The translations under genes and the position numbers were made by a program. DNA of 64,000 bases from Bradyrhizobium macuxiense (GTDB lineage Bacteria > Pseudomonadota > Alphaproteobacteria > Rhizobiales > Xanthobacteraceae): assembly GCF_007993935.1 (NCBI RefSeq), contig NZ_VITY01000005.1:186001-250000 (forward strand), given 5' to 3'. The notes beneath the pieces are model-generated. The model did not search any database. It saw nothing but the letters and a program-made list of their open reading frames with translations, and had not been told where the DNA came from. Below are positions 25,093 to 33,552 of the stretch, piece by piece; position 1 is the stretch's first letter; every line of letters starts with the position of its first letter.

Positions 25093-26004
25093 ATGACACG
25101 CAAATATCTCATCGGCTTCGCGCTCGTCGCCGCGCTCGGCGCGAGCCAGGCGCAGGCCGAGGAGCTGACCGGGACGCTGAAGAACATCAAGGACACCGGC
25201 GCGATCACGCTCGGCTTCCGCGATTCCTCGATCCCGTTCTCCTATCTCGACGACAACCAGAAGCCCATCGGCTACGCCATGGACATCTGCTACAAGATCG
25301 TCGACGCCGTGAAGAAGGAGCTGAAGCTCGACAAGCTCGAGGTCAAGCTCAACCCGGTGACCTCGGCAACCCGTATCCCGCTGATGGCCAACGGCACCGT
25401 CGATCTCGAATGCGGCTCGACCACCAACAATGCCGAGCGCCAGAAGCAGGTCTGGTTCACCAACACCCACTTCCTGACCGCCAGCCGCTACGTCTTCAAG
25501 AAGTCGAGCGGGCTGAAGTCGATCGACGACCTGAAGGGCAAGACGGTGGTCTCGACCGCCGGCACCACCAACATCAAGCAGCTCACCGAAGCCAACGTCG
25601 CGCGCGGCCTCGGCGCCAACATCATTCCGGCCAAGGATCACGCCGAAGCCTTCCTGATGGTCGAGACCGACCGCGCGGTCGCCTTCGTGATGGACGACAT
25701 CCTGCTCGCGAGCCTCGTCGCCGGCTCGAAGTCGCCGGGCGACTACGTCATCTCCAAGGATGCGTTCTCCAAGCCGGAGCCCTACGGCATCATGCTGCGC
25801 AAGGATGACGTGCAGTTCAAGAAGGTCGTCGATGCCGCCACCGCGGCGCTCTACACCAGCGGCGAAGGCGAGAAGATCTACGACAAGTGGTTCATGCAGA
25901 AGATTCCGCCGAAGGGCCTGACCCTCAACGTCGAGCTCGGGCCGGAGCTGAAGCACGAATTCGCCAAGCCGTCGGACTCGCCGGATCCGGATTCGTACAA
26001 GTAA
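25093..26004 (+). CDS. Amino acid ABC transporter periplasmic binding protein
   Basis: A 303-residue family 3 solute-binding protein. A signal peptide of about 22 residues ends at AQA-EEL. Domain features: ITLGFRDSSIPFSYLDDNQKPIGYAMDIC, TRIPLMANGTVDLECGSTTNN, and GKTVVSTAGTTNIKQL. The CGSTTNN loop is typical of glutamate/aspartate binding proteins such as GltI. A strong AAGGAG precedes the ATG. It is the first transporter gene of a set with two permeases and an ATPase; two hairpins separate it from the permeases. Confidence 0.9.
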   Translation: MTRKYLIGFALVAALGASQAQAEELTGTLKNIKDTGAITLGFRDSSIPFSYLDDNQKPIGYAMDICYKIVDAVKKELKLDKLEVKLNPVTSATRIPLMANGTVDLECGSTTNNAERQKQVWFTNTHFLTASRYVFKKSSGLKSIDDLKGKTVVSTAGTTNIKQLTEANVARGLGANIIPAKDHAEAFLMVETDRAVAFVMDDILLASLVAGSKSPGDYVISKDAFSKPEPYGIMLRKDDVQFKKVVDAATAALYTSGEGEKIYDKWFMQKIPPKGLTLNVELGPELKHEFAKPSDSPDPDSYK

Positions 26005-26023
26005 GGGAGTCCAACTCCTTCCG

Positions 26024-26111
26024 CGTCATTGCGAGCGGAGCGAAGCAATCCATTGCCACCGAGCGTACGGAAACATGGATTGCTTCGTCGCTGTCGCTCC
26101 TCGCAATGACG
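26024..26111. repeat. Dispersed palindrome, family B
   Basis: Begins CGTCATTGCGAGCGGAGCG and ends CTCGCAATGACGGGG around AAGCAATCCATTG and ATGGATTGCTTCG. It lies within the ABC transporter operon, after the binding protein gene. Confidence 0.75.
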
Positions 26112-26154
26112 GGGATAGGCCAGCCTCTCAGGGGCGGGCTTGTTGAACCAAGCG

Positions 26155-26188
26155 TGTCCGGCCATTTTTGGAGGAGAATGGCCGGACA
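26155..26188 (+). other. Intercistronic hairpin 1 in the ABC transporter operon
   Basis: Perfect 12-base stem TGTCCGGCCATT / AATGGCCGGACA with a 10-base loop. With the next hairpin it lies between binding protein and permease genes, a position where stem-loops commonly raise binding protein mRNA over permease mRNA. Confidence 0.6.
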
Positions 26189-26197
26189 TTTGCATAT

Positions 26198-26228
26198 CGT
26201 CTGCGCATCGCGTTTGGATGCGCAGACG
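26198..26228 (+). other. Intercistronic hairpin 2 in the ABC transporter operon
   Basis: Perfect 12-base stem CGTCTGCGCATC / GATGCGCAGACG with a 7-base loop, nine bases after hairpin 1 and about 40 bases before the permease GTG. There is no T-run, so it looks like an mRNA processing or attenuation structure rather than a full terminator. Confidence 0.6.
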
Positions 26229-26268
26229 TTGCCGTCAAGCGTGACCGGCGCGGCCGCGTGGGGGACCT

Positions 26269-27000
26269 GTGAACTATAATTGGAACTGGCACATCTTTCT
26301 TGAGCCGAACCCGATGGGGACCGGCACCTATCTCGACCTGCTGCTGTCGGGACTGGTGGTCACCGTCAAGGTGTCGGTGCTCGCCTGGATCATCGCGCTG
26401 GTGTCCGGCTCGGTGATCGGCGTGCTGCGCACGCTGCCGTCGCGGACCGCGTCGTGGATCGGCTTTTGCTGGGTCGAATTCTTCCGCAACATGCCGCTCC
26501 TGGTGCAGCTGTTCCTGTGGTTCTTCGTGCTGCCGGAATTGCTGCCGAGATCCGCCGGGCTGTGGCTGAAGCAGTTGCCGAACGCGCCGTTCTGGACCGC
26601 GGCGATCGGCGTCGGCCTGTTCATGTCGGCGCGCGTCGCCGTGCAGTTGCAGGCCGGCATCACCTCGCTGCCGCGCGGGCAGAAGCAAGCCTCGACCGCG
26701 CTCGGCCTCACCACGGTGCAGACCTATCGCTACGTGCTGCTGCCGATGGCGTTTCGCATCATCCTGCCGCCGCTGACCTCCGAGTTCCTCAACACCATCA
26801 AGAACAGCGCGGTCGCCATCACCATCGGCTTGATCGAATTGACCGGCGAGGCGCGCTCGATGCAGGAGTTCTCGTTCCAGGTGTTCGAGGCCTTCACGGC
26901 GGCAACGGTGCTCTATCTTCTCCTCAATTTCGTCGTGGTCACCGCGATGCGCTTCCTCGAGCGCTATGTCGCGATCCCCGGCTACATCACGGGCAAATGA
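26269..27000 (+). CDS. Amino acid ABC transporter permease (GltJ-like)
   Basis: A 243-residue HisM/GltJ-type inner membrane permease with about five helices, VEFFRNMPLLVQLFLWFFVLP near residue 68, and the coupling loop around QASTALGLTTVQTYRYVLLPMAFRIILPPL that docks on the ATPase. The start is GTG at 26269 with GGGGGA before it. It overlaps the next permease gene as ATGA, the usual heterodimeric arrangement for glutamate/aspartate-type importers. Confidence 0.9.
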   Translation: MNYNWNWHIFLEPNPMGTGTYLDLLLSGLVVTVKVSVLAWIIALVSGSVIGVLRTLPSRTASWIGFCWVEFFRNMPLLVQLFLWFFVLPELLPRSAGLWLKQLPNAPFWTAAIGVGLFMSARVAVQLQAGITSLPRGQKQASTALGLTTVQTYRYVLLPMAFRIILPPLTSEFLNTIKNSAVAITIGLIELTGEARSMQEFSFQVFEAFTAATVLYLLLNFVVVTAMRFLERYVAIPGYITGK

Positions 27001-27695
27001 CCATGCTCGGCAATTTCGATTTCGACGTCATCCGCCGCGCGCTGCCCTATCTGTTCCTGGAGGGCATGCGCTTCACGCTGACTCTGACGGCGCTGGCCGC
27101 GTTCGGCGGCCTGGTGTTCGGCACCCTGATCGCGTTGATGCGGTTGTCGAGCTACAAGGTGCTCGGGCGCATCGCCGGCTTCTATGTCGACTTCATCCGC
27201 TCGCTGCCGCTGGTGCTGGTGATCTTCTGGTTCTACTTCCTGGTGCCCTATATCGGGCAGTGGGTGACCGGCGCGTCGCGGCCGATCACCGTCGGCGCCT
27301 TCGCCTCCTCGCTGATCACCTTCATCGCCTTCGAGGCGGCCTATTTCTCCGAGATCATGCGCGCCGGCATCCAGTCGATCTCGAAGGGCCAGCCGGCTGC
27401 GGCCAGCGCGCTTGGCCTGACCTATGCGCAGTCGATGCGCTACGTCGTGCTGCCGCAGGCGTTCCGCAACATGTTGCCGGTGCTGCTGACCCAGACCATC
27501 GTGCTGTTCCAGGACACCTCGCTGGTCTACGTGCTGTCGATCCCGGACTTCCTCGGCGCCGCCAGCAAGGTCGCGCAGCGTGACGGCCGTCTGGTCGAAA
27601 TGTACCTGTTCGCCGCGCTGGTCTACTTCGTCGTTTCCTGTGTCGCGTCGTTTGGTGTCCGCCGCCTGCAGTCGCGCATCGCCATTGTTCGCTGA
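26997..27695 (+). CDS. Amino acid ABC transporter permease (GltK-like)
   Basis: A 232-residue partner permease with about five helices, IRSLPLVLVIFWFYFLVPY, and the EAA-type loop AAASALGLTYAQSMRYVVLPQAFRNMLPVL. ATG 26997 overlaps the previous stop; ATG 27003 is an alternative six bases on. It should form the membrane channel with the preceding protein. Confidence 0.9.
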   Translation: MTMLGNFDFDVIRRALPYLFLEGMRFTLTLTALAAFGGLVFGTLIALMRLSSYKVLGRIAGFYVDFIRSLPLVLVIFWFYFLVPYIGQWVTGASRPITVGAFASSLITFIAFEAAYFSEIMRAGIQSISKGQPAAASALGLTYAQSMRYVVLPQAFRNMLPVLLTQTIVLFQDTSLVYVLSIPDFLGAASKVAQRDGRLVEMYLFAALVYFVVSCVASFGVRRLQSRIAIVR

Positions 27696-27714
27696 ACAAA
27701 CAAGCTGAGCCATC

Positions 27715-28446
27715 ATGATCGAGATCAATCACGTCAATAAATGGTACGGGCCGACCTTCCAGGTGCTGAAGGACTGCACCACCAGCGTCGCCAAGGGCGA
27801 GGTGGTGGTGGTCTGCGGCCCGTCCGGCTCGGGCAAGTCCACCCTGATCAAATGCGTCAACGCGCTGGAGCCGATCCAGGGCGGCGACATCGTGCTCGAC
27901 GGTGTCAAGGTCAACGATCCCAAGACCGACCTGCCGAAGCTGCGCTCGCGTGTCGGCATGGTGTTCCAGCACTTCGAGCTGTTCCCGCATCTGCGCATCA
28001 TCGACAATCTCCGCCTCGCGCAGGAGAAGGTCTTGGGCCGCAAGTCTGAGGATGCCACCGCCAAGGGCATGAAGCTGCTGGATCGCGTCGGGCTGAAGGA
28101 TCATGCCAAGAAGTTTCCCGCCGAATTGTCCGGCGGTCAGCAGCAGCGCGTCGCGATCGCACGCGCGCTGGCGATGGACCCGATCGCGATGCTGTTCGAC
28201 GAGCCGACCTCGGCGCTCGACCCGGAAATGATCAGCGAGGTGCTCGACGTCATGGTCGACCTCGCCCGCGAGGGCATGACCATGATGGTGGTGACCCACG
28301 AAATGGGCTTCGCCAACAAGGTCGCGGACCGCGTCATCTTCATGGACCGCGGCGAGATCGTCGAGGACGCCAAGAAGGCCGACTTCTTCGGCACGCCCCG
28401 CAGCGACCGCGCGCAGAAGTTTTTGTCGAAGATCTTGCAGCACTGA
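27715..28446 (+). CDS. Amino acid ABC transporter ATP-binding protein (GlnQ/GltL-like)
   Basis: A 243-residue ATPase with Walker [10 protein letters not shown] (35-43), Q-loop [10 protein letters not shown], signature LSGGQQQR (138-145), Walker [12 protein letters not shown] (159-169) and switch His in VVTHEMGF. It completes a full importer with the preceding three genes. The start ATG 27715 is 19 bases after the permease stop; its ribosome binding site is weak. Confidence 0.93.
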   Translation: MIEINHVNKWYGPTFQVLKDCTTSVAKGEVVVVCGPSGSGKSTLIKCVNALEPIQGGDIVLDGVKVNDPKTDLPKLRSRVGMVFQHFELFPHLRIIDNLRLAQEKVLGRKSEDATAKGMKLLDRVGLKDHAKKFPAELSGGQQQRVAIARALAMDPIAMLFDEPTSALDPEMISEVLDVMVDLAREGMTMMVVTHEMGFANKVADRVIFMDRGEIVEDAKKADFFGTPRSDRAQKFLSKILQH

Positions 28447-28463
28447 GGCATCGGACCTTCCTC

Positions 28464-28550
28464 CGTCATTGCGAGGAGCGCTAGCGACGAAGCAATCCGT
28501 CTATCCGCGTGTGCGGAGCCATGGATTGCTTCGCTGCGCTCGCAATGACG
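28464..28550. repeat. Dispersed palindrome, family B
   Basis: Begins CGTCATTGCGAGGAGCG and ends CGCTCGCAATGACG around AAGCAATCCGT and ATGGATTGCTTCG. It separates the ABC operon from the aminotransferase gene. Confidence 0.75.
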
Positions 28551-28644
28551 GGGAAGGGCCACGGGGCCCCTCAGGGGTTTTCCCCCGTTAACATTTTGCG
28601 TATACGAAGGCCTGAAACTCCCCTTCGTCCGCAGGAGAACTCGC

Positions 28645-29511
28645 GTGGAAAAGATCGCTTACGTCAACGGCTCGTACGTGCCGCATTCCGAGGCCAAGGT
28701 CTCGGTGTTCGACCGCGGCTTCCTGTTTGCCGACGGCATCTACGAGGTGGCGGCGGTGCTCGAGGGCAAGCTGATCGACAACGCCTCGCATCTGGCGCGG
28801 CTGAAGCGCTCGGTCGGCGAGATCCAGCTTGCGCTCCCCGAGACGCTGGAGCGGATCGAGGAGATCCAGAAGGAGCTGGTCAAGCGCAACGACCTCGTCA
28901 ACGGCATGGTCTATCTCGAAGTCACCCGCGGCGCCGACAAGGGACGCGACTTCGCCTTCCCGAAGGCGGAGGCGAACGTCAAGCCGACCCTGGTGATGTT
29001 CACCTCGGAAAAGGACATCATCAACGCGCCGTCGGCCAAGACCGGCATCAACGTCATCACGGTGCCCGACATCCGCTGGGAGCGGCGCGACATCAAGAGC
29101 GTGGCGCTGCTCGCGCAGGTGCTGGCCAAGCAGGCTGCGGCGGCGGCCGGCGCCGGTGAGGCCTGGATGATCGAGGACGGCAAGGTGACCGAAGGCGGCT
29201 CGTCCTCGTCCTTCATCGTCACCCAGGACGACGTCGTCGTGACTCGGCAGAACGGCAGCGAGATCCTGCCCGGCTGCACCCGCAATGCCGTGGTCAAGCT
29301 CGCCGAGGAGCGTCAGCTCCGCATCGAGGAGCGCGCCTTCACGGTCGAGGAAGCGCTCGCCGCCAAGGAGGCCTTCATCACCAGCGCCTCGGTGTTCGTG
29401 CAGGGCGTGGTCGCGATCGACGGCAAGACCGTCGGCAACGGCAAGGTCGGCCCGATCACCGATCGCCTGCGCGAGATCTATGTCGAGTTCGCCAAGGCGA
29501 CGGCGGTTTGA
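28645..29511 (+). CDS. dat: D-amino-acid aminotransferase (class IV PLP enzyme)
   Basis: A 288-residue fold-type IV aminotransferase. FDRGFLFADGIYEV matches D-alanine aminotransferase rather than branched-chain enzymes. The PLP lysine is Lys151 in RRDIKSVALL; the cofactor-binding Glu lies in AWMIEDGKVTEGGSSSSF, followed by PGCTRNAV. It interconverts D-amino acids and 2-oxo acids. The start is GTG 28645 with AGGAGAA upstream. Placed after an amino acid importer, it suggests use of D-amino acids as nutrients, or supply of D-Ala/D-Glu (inference). Confidence 0.88.
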   Translation: MEKIAYVNGSYVPHSEAKVSVFDRGFLFADGIYEVAAVLEGKLIDNASHLARLKRSVGEIQLALPETLERIEEIQKELVKRNDLVNGMVYLEVTRGADKGRDFAFPKAEANVKPTLVMFTSEKDIINAPSAKTGINVITVPDIRWERRDIKSVALLAQVLAKQAAAAAGAGEAWMIEDGKVTEGGSSSSFIVTQDDVVVTRQNGSEILPGCTRNAVVKLAEERQLRIEERAFTVEEALAAKEAFITSASVFVQGVVAIDGKTVGNGKVGPITDRLREIYVEFAKATAV

Positions 29512-29535
29512 TTGGCCGGAGCGACGTCTGTGTCC

Positions 29536-29639
29536 CGTCACCCTGAGGTGGCCGCCTCTTCAGCGGCCCTCGAAGGGTCGACGGCCACCAGCGGGGCCGT
29601 TCATCCTTCGAGACGCGCTTCGCGCTCCTCGGGATGACG
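29536..29639. repeat. Dispersed palindrome, family C
   Basis: Begins CGTCACCCTGAGG and ends CCTCGGGATGACGG, with CCTCGAAGGGTCGACGGCC and CATCCTTCGAGACG inside. It lies between the convergent aminotransferase and AhpD-like genes. Confidence 0.75.
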
Positions 29640-29660
29640 GAGAACGGTTGCGGTCTCTGC

Positions 29661-30119
29661 TCACGCCGCCACCTTCACCTTCACCGGATGCACCGCGCGG
29701 AAGCCGATCGCGATCCGGTTCCAGGCGTTGATGGCGCCGATCAGCGTGGTCAGGTTCACCAGCTCGCTGTCCGTGAACTGGGCGCGCACCGCCTCATAGT
29801 CGGCGTCGGGCGCGTGCGTCTCGGAAACCAGCGTCAGCGCCTCGGTCCAGGCCAGCGCCGCGCGCTCGCGCTCGCTGTAGAGCGGCGACTCGCGCCAGGC
29901 ATTGAGCAGATAGAGCCGCTGCTCGGTCTCGCCATGCTTGCGGGCATCCTCGGTGTGCATGTTGATGCAATAGGCGCAGCCGTTGATCTGGGAGGCGCGG
30001 GTCTTGACCAGCTCGATCAGCGATTGCTCGAGGCCGCTCGCATTGATCTGGCTCTCGACGGCGACCAGCGCTTTGATGGTCTCGGGGGCGGCCTGGTAGA
30101 AGTTCATGCGGGGTTTCAT
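29661..30119 (-). CDS. AhpD/carboxymuconolactone-decarboxylase-fold protein
   Basis: A 152-residue all-helical protein with the redox motif CAYCINMHTEDARKHG (Cys48, Cys51, His55), the alkylhydroperoxidase AhpD signature. Such proteins reduce peroxides or act in related oxidative stress roles. The start is ATG 30119 with AAGGAG. It lies 36 bases downstream of the MFS pump and is probably expressed with it under the LysR system, which suggests a toxic or oxidising inducer (inference). Confidence 0.87.
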   Translation of the reverse strand: MKPRMNFYQAAPETIKALVAVESQINASGLEQSLIELVKTRASQINGCAYCINMHTEDARKHGETEQRLYLLNAWRESPLYSERERAALAWTEALTLVSETHAPDADYEAVRAQFTDSELVNLTTLIGAINAWNRIAIGFRAVHPVKVKVAA

Positions 30120-30155
30120 GGTCGTTCTCCTTGGTTGTGGGTTTAGGCAGTAAGG

Positions 30156-31772
30156 CTAGTGCGCGCCGCCGCCGGCGAGTTGGCCCGGCTTCTTCAGGAA
30201 CAGTGTCGCTGCCAGCGCAACGATCAGCGCCACGCCGAGCAGATAGAAGGTGTCGCTGAAGGCGAGGATGTAGGCCTGCTTCTGTACGATCTTGCCGATC
30301 GCGCCGATGGCGCGGTTGGCGGCCGACGCCGGATCGGCGATGCCGTGGTTCATGAAATACTGCGTCAGCTGCTCAATCCGCGTGCGCGTCGCCTGCTCCA
30401 GCACGGAGACCGACTGCATCAGGACGTTGGAGTGATACTGCTCGCGCTTGGTCAGGACCGTCTGCAGCACCGCGATGCCGACTGCGCCGCCGAGATTGCG
30501 CATCATGTTGAACAGAGCGGAGGCCGAGCCCGCGTTCTCCAGCTCGATGCCCGCGGTTGCAACCGCCGACAGCGGGGCCATCACCAGGGCCTGGCCGATG
30601 GCGCGGACGATGTTGGGCCAGAACAGCTGCTCGGTGGCGTAGTCGTTGGTCATGAAGATGTTCATGAAGTTGGAGCCGGCGAACAGCGCGAAGCCGACGC
30701 TGATGATGATGCGGGGGTCGAAGCGCTGCATCAGCCGCGGCACCAGCGGGATCAGCAGGAGTTGCGGCAGCCCGGTCCAGGCCAGCACCATGCCGATCTG
30801 CTCGGCATTGTAGCTTTGGATGCGCGACAGATACTGCGGCAGGATGAACACCGAGCCGTACAGCGCGATGCCGAGCAGGAAGTTGGCCAGCATGCCGAAG
30901 CCGAAATTGCGGCGGGCGAGCAGGCGCAGATTGAGCAGCGGCTTCTCGACGGTGAATTCGACGATCAGGAAGGCTGTCAGCGCGACCGCCGCGATGACAG
31001 ACAGGCGCACGATGAAGGGCGAGCCGAGCCAGTCGTCCTTGTTGCCTTCCTCCAGCACGGTCTGCAACGCGGCGAGGCCGATCGCCATGGTGATGATGCC
31101 GAGCCAGTCGCCCTGGCGGATCAGCGACAGCTTCATCGGGCTCGGATCGAGCGAGACGTACAGCATCGCGATCATCACGGCACCGGGCACCAGGTTGACG
31201 TAGAAGATGTACTGCCAGCCCCAGTTCTCGGTGAGATAGCCGCCGATGGTCGGGCCGATCGCCGGCGCGAACGTCGCCGACAGCGCGAACAGCGCCAGCC
31301 CGATCGGCTGCTTTGCCTTCGGCAGCAGCGTGATGATCAGCGTGAACGCCATCGGGATCAGCACCCCGCCGGTGAAGCCTTGCACCGCGCGCAGCGCGAT
31401 CATCTGCGGCAGGTCCTGCGCCAGCGCGCACGCCGCCGAGAACACCAGGAACAGGAACGCGTTGGTGAGCAGATAGATCCGCACCGAGAACACCTGCGCG
31501 AGCCAGCCAGACAGCGGGATCACCACGATCTCGGCGATCAGATAGGACGTCGAGATCCAGCCGCCGTCGTCGATCCCGGCGCCGATCGCGCCCTGGACGT
31601 CGGCGAGCGAAGCGTTGACGATCTGGATGTTGAGCACCGCCATGAACGCGCCGAGCGTGGAGCCGATCACCGCGATCCAGGTCTTGGCCGGAATCGCGGG
31701 TGTTGCCGGTGTTGCTGGGGCGGTGAGGGGAGCAGTGTTGGCTGCGTTGGCGGTGGGCTGGAGCGCGGTCAT
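30156..31772 (-). CDS. DHA2-family MFS multidrug efflux pump (EmrB-like)
   Basis: A 538-residue, fourteen-helix drug:proton antiporter. Signatures: GAFMAVLNIQIVNASLADVQ in helix 1, GWLAQVFSVRIYL, RAVQGFTGGVLIPMAF, and motif C-like ALSATFAPAIGPTIGGYL. The N-terminus is an Ala/Thr/Pro-rich cytoplasmic segment. ATG 31772 is chosen; a GTG at 31796 is in frame. It works with an HlyD adaptor, encoded upstream as a separate unit, to export compounds across both membranes. A 30-base operator lies 51-80 bases upstream. Confidence 0.88.
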   Translation of the reverse strand: MTALQPTANAANTAPLTAPATPATPAIPAKTWIAVIGSTLGAFMAVLNIQIVNASLADVQGAIGAGIDDGGWISTSYLIAEIVVIPLSGWLAQVFSVRIYLLTNAFLFLVFSAACALAQDLPQMIALRAVQGFTGGVLIPMAFTLIITLLPKAKQPIGLALFALSATFAPAIGPTIGGYLTENWGWQYIFYVNLVPGAVMIAMLYVSLDPSPMKLSLIRQGDWLGIITMAIGLAALQTVLEEGNKDDWLGSPFIVRLSVIAAVALTAFLIVEFTVEKPLLNLRLLARRNFGFGMLANFLLGIALYGSVFILPQYLSRIQSYNAEQIGMVLAWTGLPQLLLIPLVPRLMQRFDPRIIISVGFALFAGSNFMNIFMTNDYATEQLFWPNIVRAIGQALVMAPLSAVATAGIELENAGSASALFNMMRNLGGAVGIAVLQTVLTKREQYHSNVLMQSVSVLEQATRTRIEQLTQYFMNHGIADPASAANRAIGAIGKIVQKQAYILAFSDTFYLLGVALIVALAATLFLKKPGQLAGGGAH

Positions 31773-31822
31773 CGGGCGGTTCTCTCGCTTACCCACTCAA
31801 CATGTATTAGGCGGCCGGTTTC

Positions 31823-31869
31823 GATAATCCGGGAAAGACTGGAAGGATTGTCCGTTCGTAATTGATAAT
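31823..31869. promoter_or_regulatory. Three-part operator upstream of the MFS pump gene
   Basis: Dyad GATAATCC-N14-GGATTGTC followed by a further GATAAT exactly 41 bases from the first. The same arrangement occurs at 33492-33538, with 24 of the first 30 bases identical. Probable binding site of the LysR regulator encoded at 33553. Confidence 0.65.
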
Positions 31870-31956
31870 GGGCGCGTGGCCGCGACTGCGGTTGCGGTTT
31901 GGCGCGCCGTTCGGTTTGCGTGGGTGTGTCGATGAGTGAGGTGAGCACGCTGGATC

Positions 31957-32145
31957 GGCTCCCTCCCCCCTTGCGGGGGAGGGTGGGGAGAGGGGTGGCC
32001 CCGGGCGCTGGCGTCGGAGATTTGCGCGAGCTTTTCCAGTCCTGCGATACGCGTCACTCTTGGCAGTGCGTCGTCGCAAGCCAACGATCCTGGGAGCAAG
32101 CGGCACCCCTCTCCCCAACCCTCCCCCGCAAGGGGGGAGGGAGCC
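31957..32145. repeat. Long GC-rich inverted repeat
   Basis: Arms 31957-31997 and 32104-32145 are complementary over about 41 bases with one inserted base (outer ends GGCTCCCTCCC / GGGAGGGAGCC). About 106 bases separate the arms. It lies between the adaptor and pump genes, which are usually adjacent. No gene is visible in the interval. Confidence 0.8.
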
Positions 32146-32204
32146 CTACCGCCGGTGCGCGCGGCACGAAGGAGAAGCAAGCGGGGCGGAGAACACAGTA
32201 AAGC

Positions 32205-32235
32205 GCGATCGACCACCGTTGCGGTGATCGATCGC
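32205..32235 (-). terminator. Probable terminator of the HlyD gene
   Basis: On the minus strand a 14-base stem with one mismatch (GCGATCGATCACCG / CGGTGGTCGATCGC), loop CAA, is followed by GCTTTAC, about 26 bases after the HlyD stop. The T-run is short, so efficiency is uncertain. It would explain why the MFS gene has its own operator. Confidence 0.5.
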
Positions 32236-32261
32236 GTCAGGCCGGCCGGGAGATGTTTGGG

Positions 32262-33410
32262 CTAACCGCCGTTCGCCCGCATCGCTGACGCCAGCCGCCG
32301 CTTCTCCTCGCGCTCGGCCAGCACCGTCGCCTTGGTGTTGACGGTCGGGATCGCCGACATGCCCGGCCGCAGCAGGCCGGTCAGGCTGTGATCGTCGAGC
32401 ACGATCTTCACCGGCACGCGCTGCACGATCTTGGTGAAATTGCCGGTGGCGTTGTCGGGCGGCAGCAGCGCGAATTCGAGGCCGCTGGCCGGCGACAGGC
32501 TGTCGACATGGCCCTTCAGCGTGGTGCCGCGAAAGCTGTCGACGGTGAGCTCGACCGGCTGGCCGTTGCGCACATGGGTCAGCTGCGTCTCCTTGAAGTT
32601 GGCGACCACATAGACCGCATCGAGCGGCACCACCGCCATCAGCTGCGTGCCGGCCTGCACATATTGCCCGACGCGCAGCGTGCGGGCGCCGACCGTGCCG
32701 TCGACCGGCGCGGTGATCCCTGCGTAGGACAGGTTCAGCTCGGCCTGCTGCTCGACCGCGCGGGCGCGATCGACTTGCGCGGCGGCCTGGGCGCGCTGCG
32801 TGGTCAGCACGTCGACCTTGCGCTGTGCCGCCGACAGCGCCGACTTCGCGTGCTGCAACTGCGCGGTGTTGGCGCGCAGCGCCGCGTCGGTCTGTTGCGC
32901 GCGTTGAATGGTGCCGGAGCCAGACTTCATCAGCCCGTCGTAGCGGGTCTGCTCCTCCTGGGCGAATTTCAGATTGGCCTCGGCGGCGGTGACGTCGGCG
33001 GTGCTCTGGTCGATGATCGGCTGCTGCAATTCGAGTTGGGCATCGAGATTGCGCACCGAGGCTTCGGCGGCGTTGACGTCGGCCTTGGCCTGGCCGAGCG
33101 CGGTGCGATAGTCGCGGTCGTCGATCTCGGCCAGCAGCTGGCCGGCCTTCACCGGCTGGTTGTCGGTGACCAGCACCTTCGCGATATAGCCCGACACCTT
33201 CGGGGCGATGATGGTGGAGTCCGCCTTCACATAGGCGTCGTCGGTCGTCTCGAGGTAGCGGCCGGTGGTGAGGTAGTCGTAGCCAAAGTCGGCGGCGACT
33301 GCGATGCCGAGCAGGGCGGCGAGCCCGAGGCCCACCCGCTTGACCGTCGCCCGCGACGGGCGGAGGCCGATTTTGGCCGGTTCTTCAGGGACATAGGTGG
33401 TGGTCGACAT
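32262..33410 (-). CDS. HlyD-family efflux adaptor (EmrA-like)
   Basis: A 382-residue membrane fusion protein: one N-terminal helix (about 25-46, VGLGLAALLGIAVAADFGY), lipoyl half-motif KADSTIIAPKVSGYIAKVLV, a long alanine-rich coiled coil (about 100-220), the second lipoyl half LSYAGITAPVDGTVG, then the beta-barrel with NFKETQL. ATG 33410 has GGAGAAG five bases upstream. It bridges the MFS pump to an outer membrane channel, not encoded here. It diverges from the LysR gene, with the shared operator between. Confidence 0.9.
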   Translation of the reverse strand: MSTTTYVPEEPAKIGLRPSRATVKRVGLGLAALLGIAVAADFGYDYLTTGRYLETTDDAYVKADSTIIAPKVSGYIAKVLVTDNQPVKAGQLLAEIDDRDYRTALGQAKADVNAAEASVRNLDAQLELQQPIIDQSTADVTAAEANLKFAQEEQTRYDGLMKSGSGTIQRAQQTDAALRANTAQLQHAKSALSAAQRKVDVLTTQRAQAAAQVDRARAVEQQAELNLSYAGITAPVDGTVGARTLRVGQYVQAGTQLMAVVPLDAVYVVANFKETQLTHVRNGQPVELTVDSFRGTTLKGHVDSLSPASGLEFALLPPDNATGNFTKIVQRVPVKIVLDDHSLTGLLRPGMSAIPTVNTKATVLAEREEKRRLASAMRANGG

Positions 33411-33491
33411 GGTCTTCTCCTGGCCGAACATTGCGTCCTTCCAGAAAGGGCGCCAGTCACGGCCCTTTAGATGCAATATCCTCCCCGCTGT

Positions 33492-33538
33492 GATAATCCC
33501 GATAAAACTGGAAGCATTATCAAGCCAGCGCTGATAAT
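33492..33538. promoter_or_regulatory. Three-part operator between hlyD-like and lysR genes
   Basis: Dyad GATAATCC-N14-GCATTATC with another GATAAT 41 bases from the first, matching the site upstream of the MFS gene in sequence and spacing. It lies 82 bases before the adaptor ATG and 15 bases before the LysR ATG, a normal position for LysR control and autoregulation. Confidence 0.65.
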
Positions 33539-33552
33539 CCGGACCTTGCCGC

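Noticed and set aside
26286-26304. TGGCAC resembling a sigma-54 -24 element
   Set aside because: No TTGC at the required distance and it lies inside the permease coding sequence.
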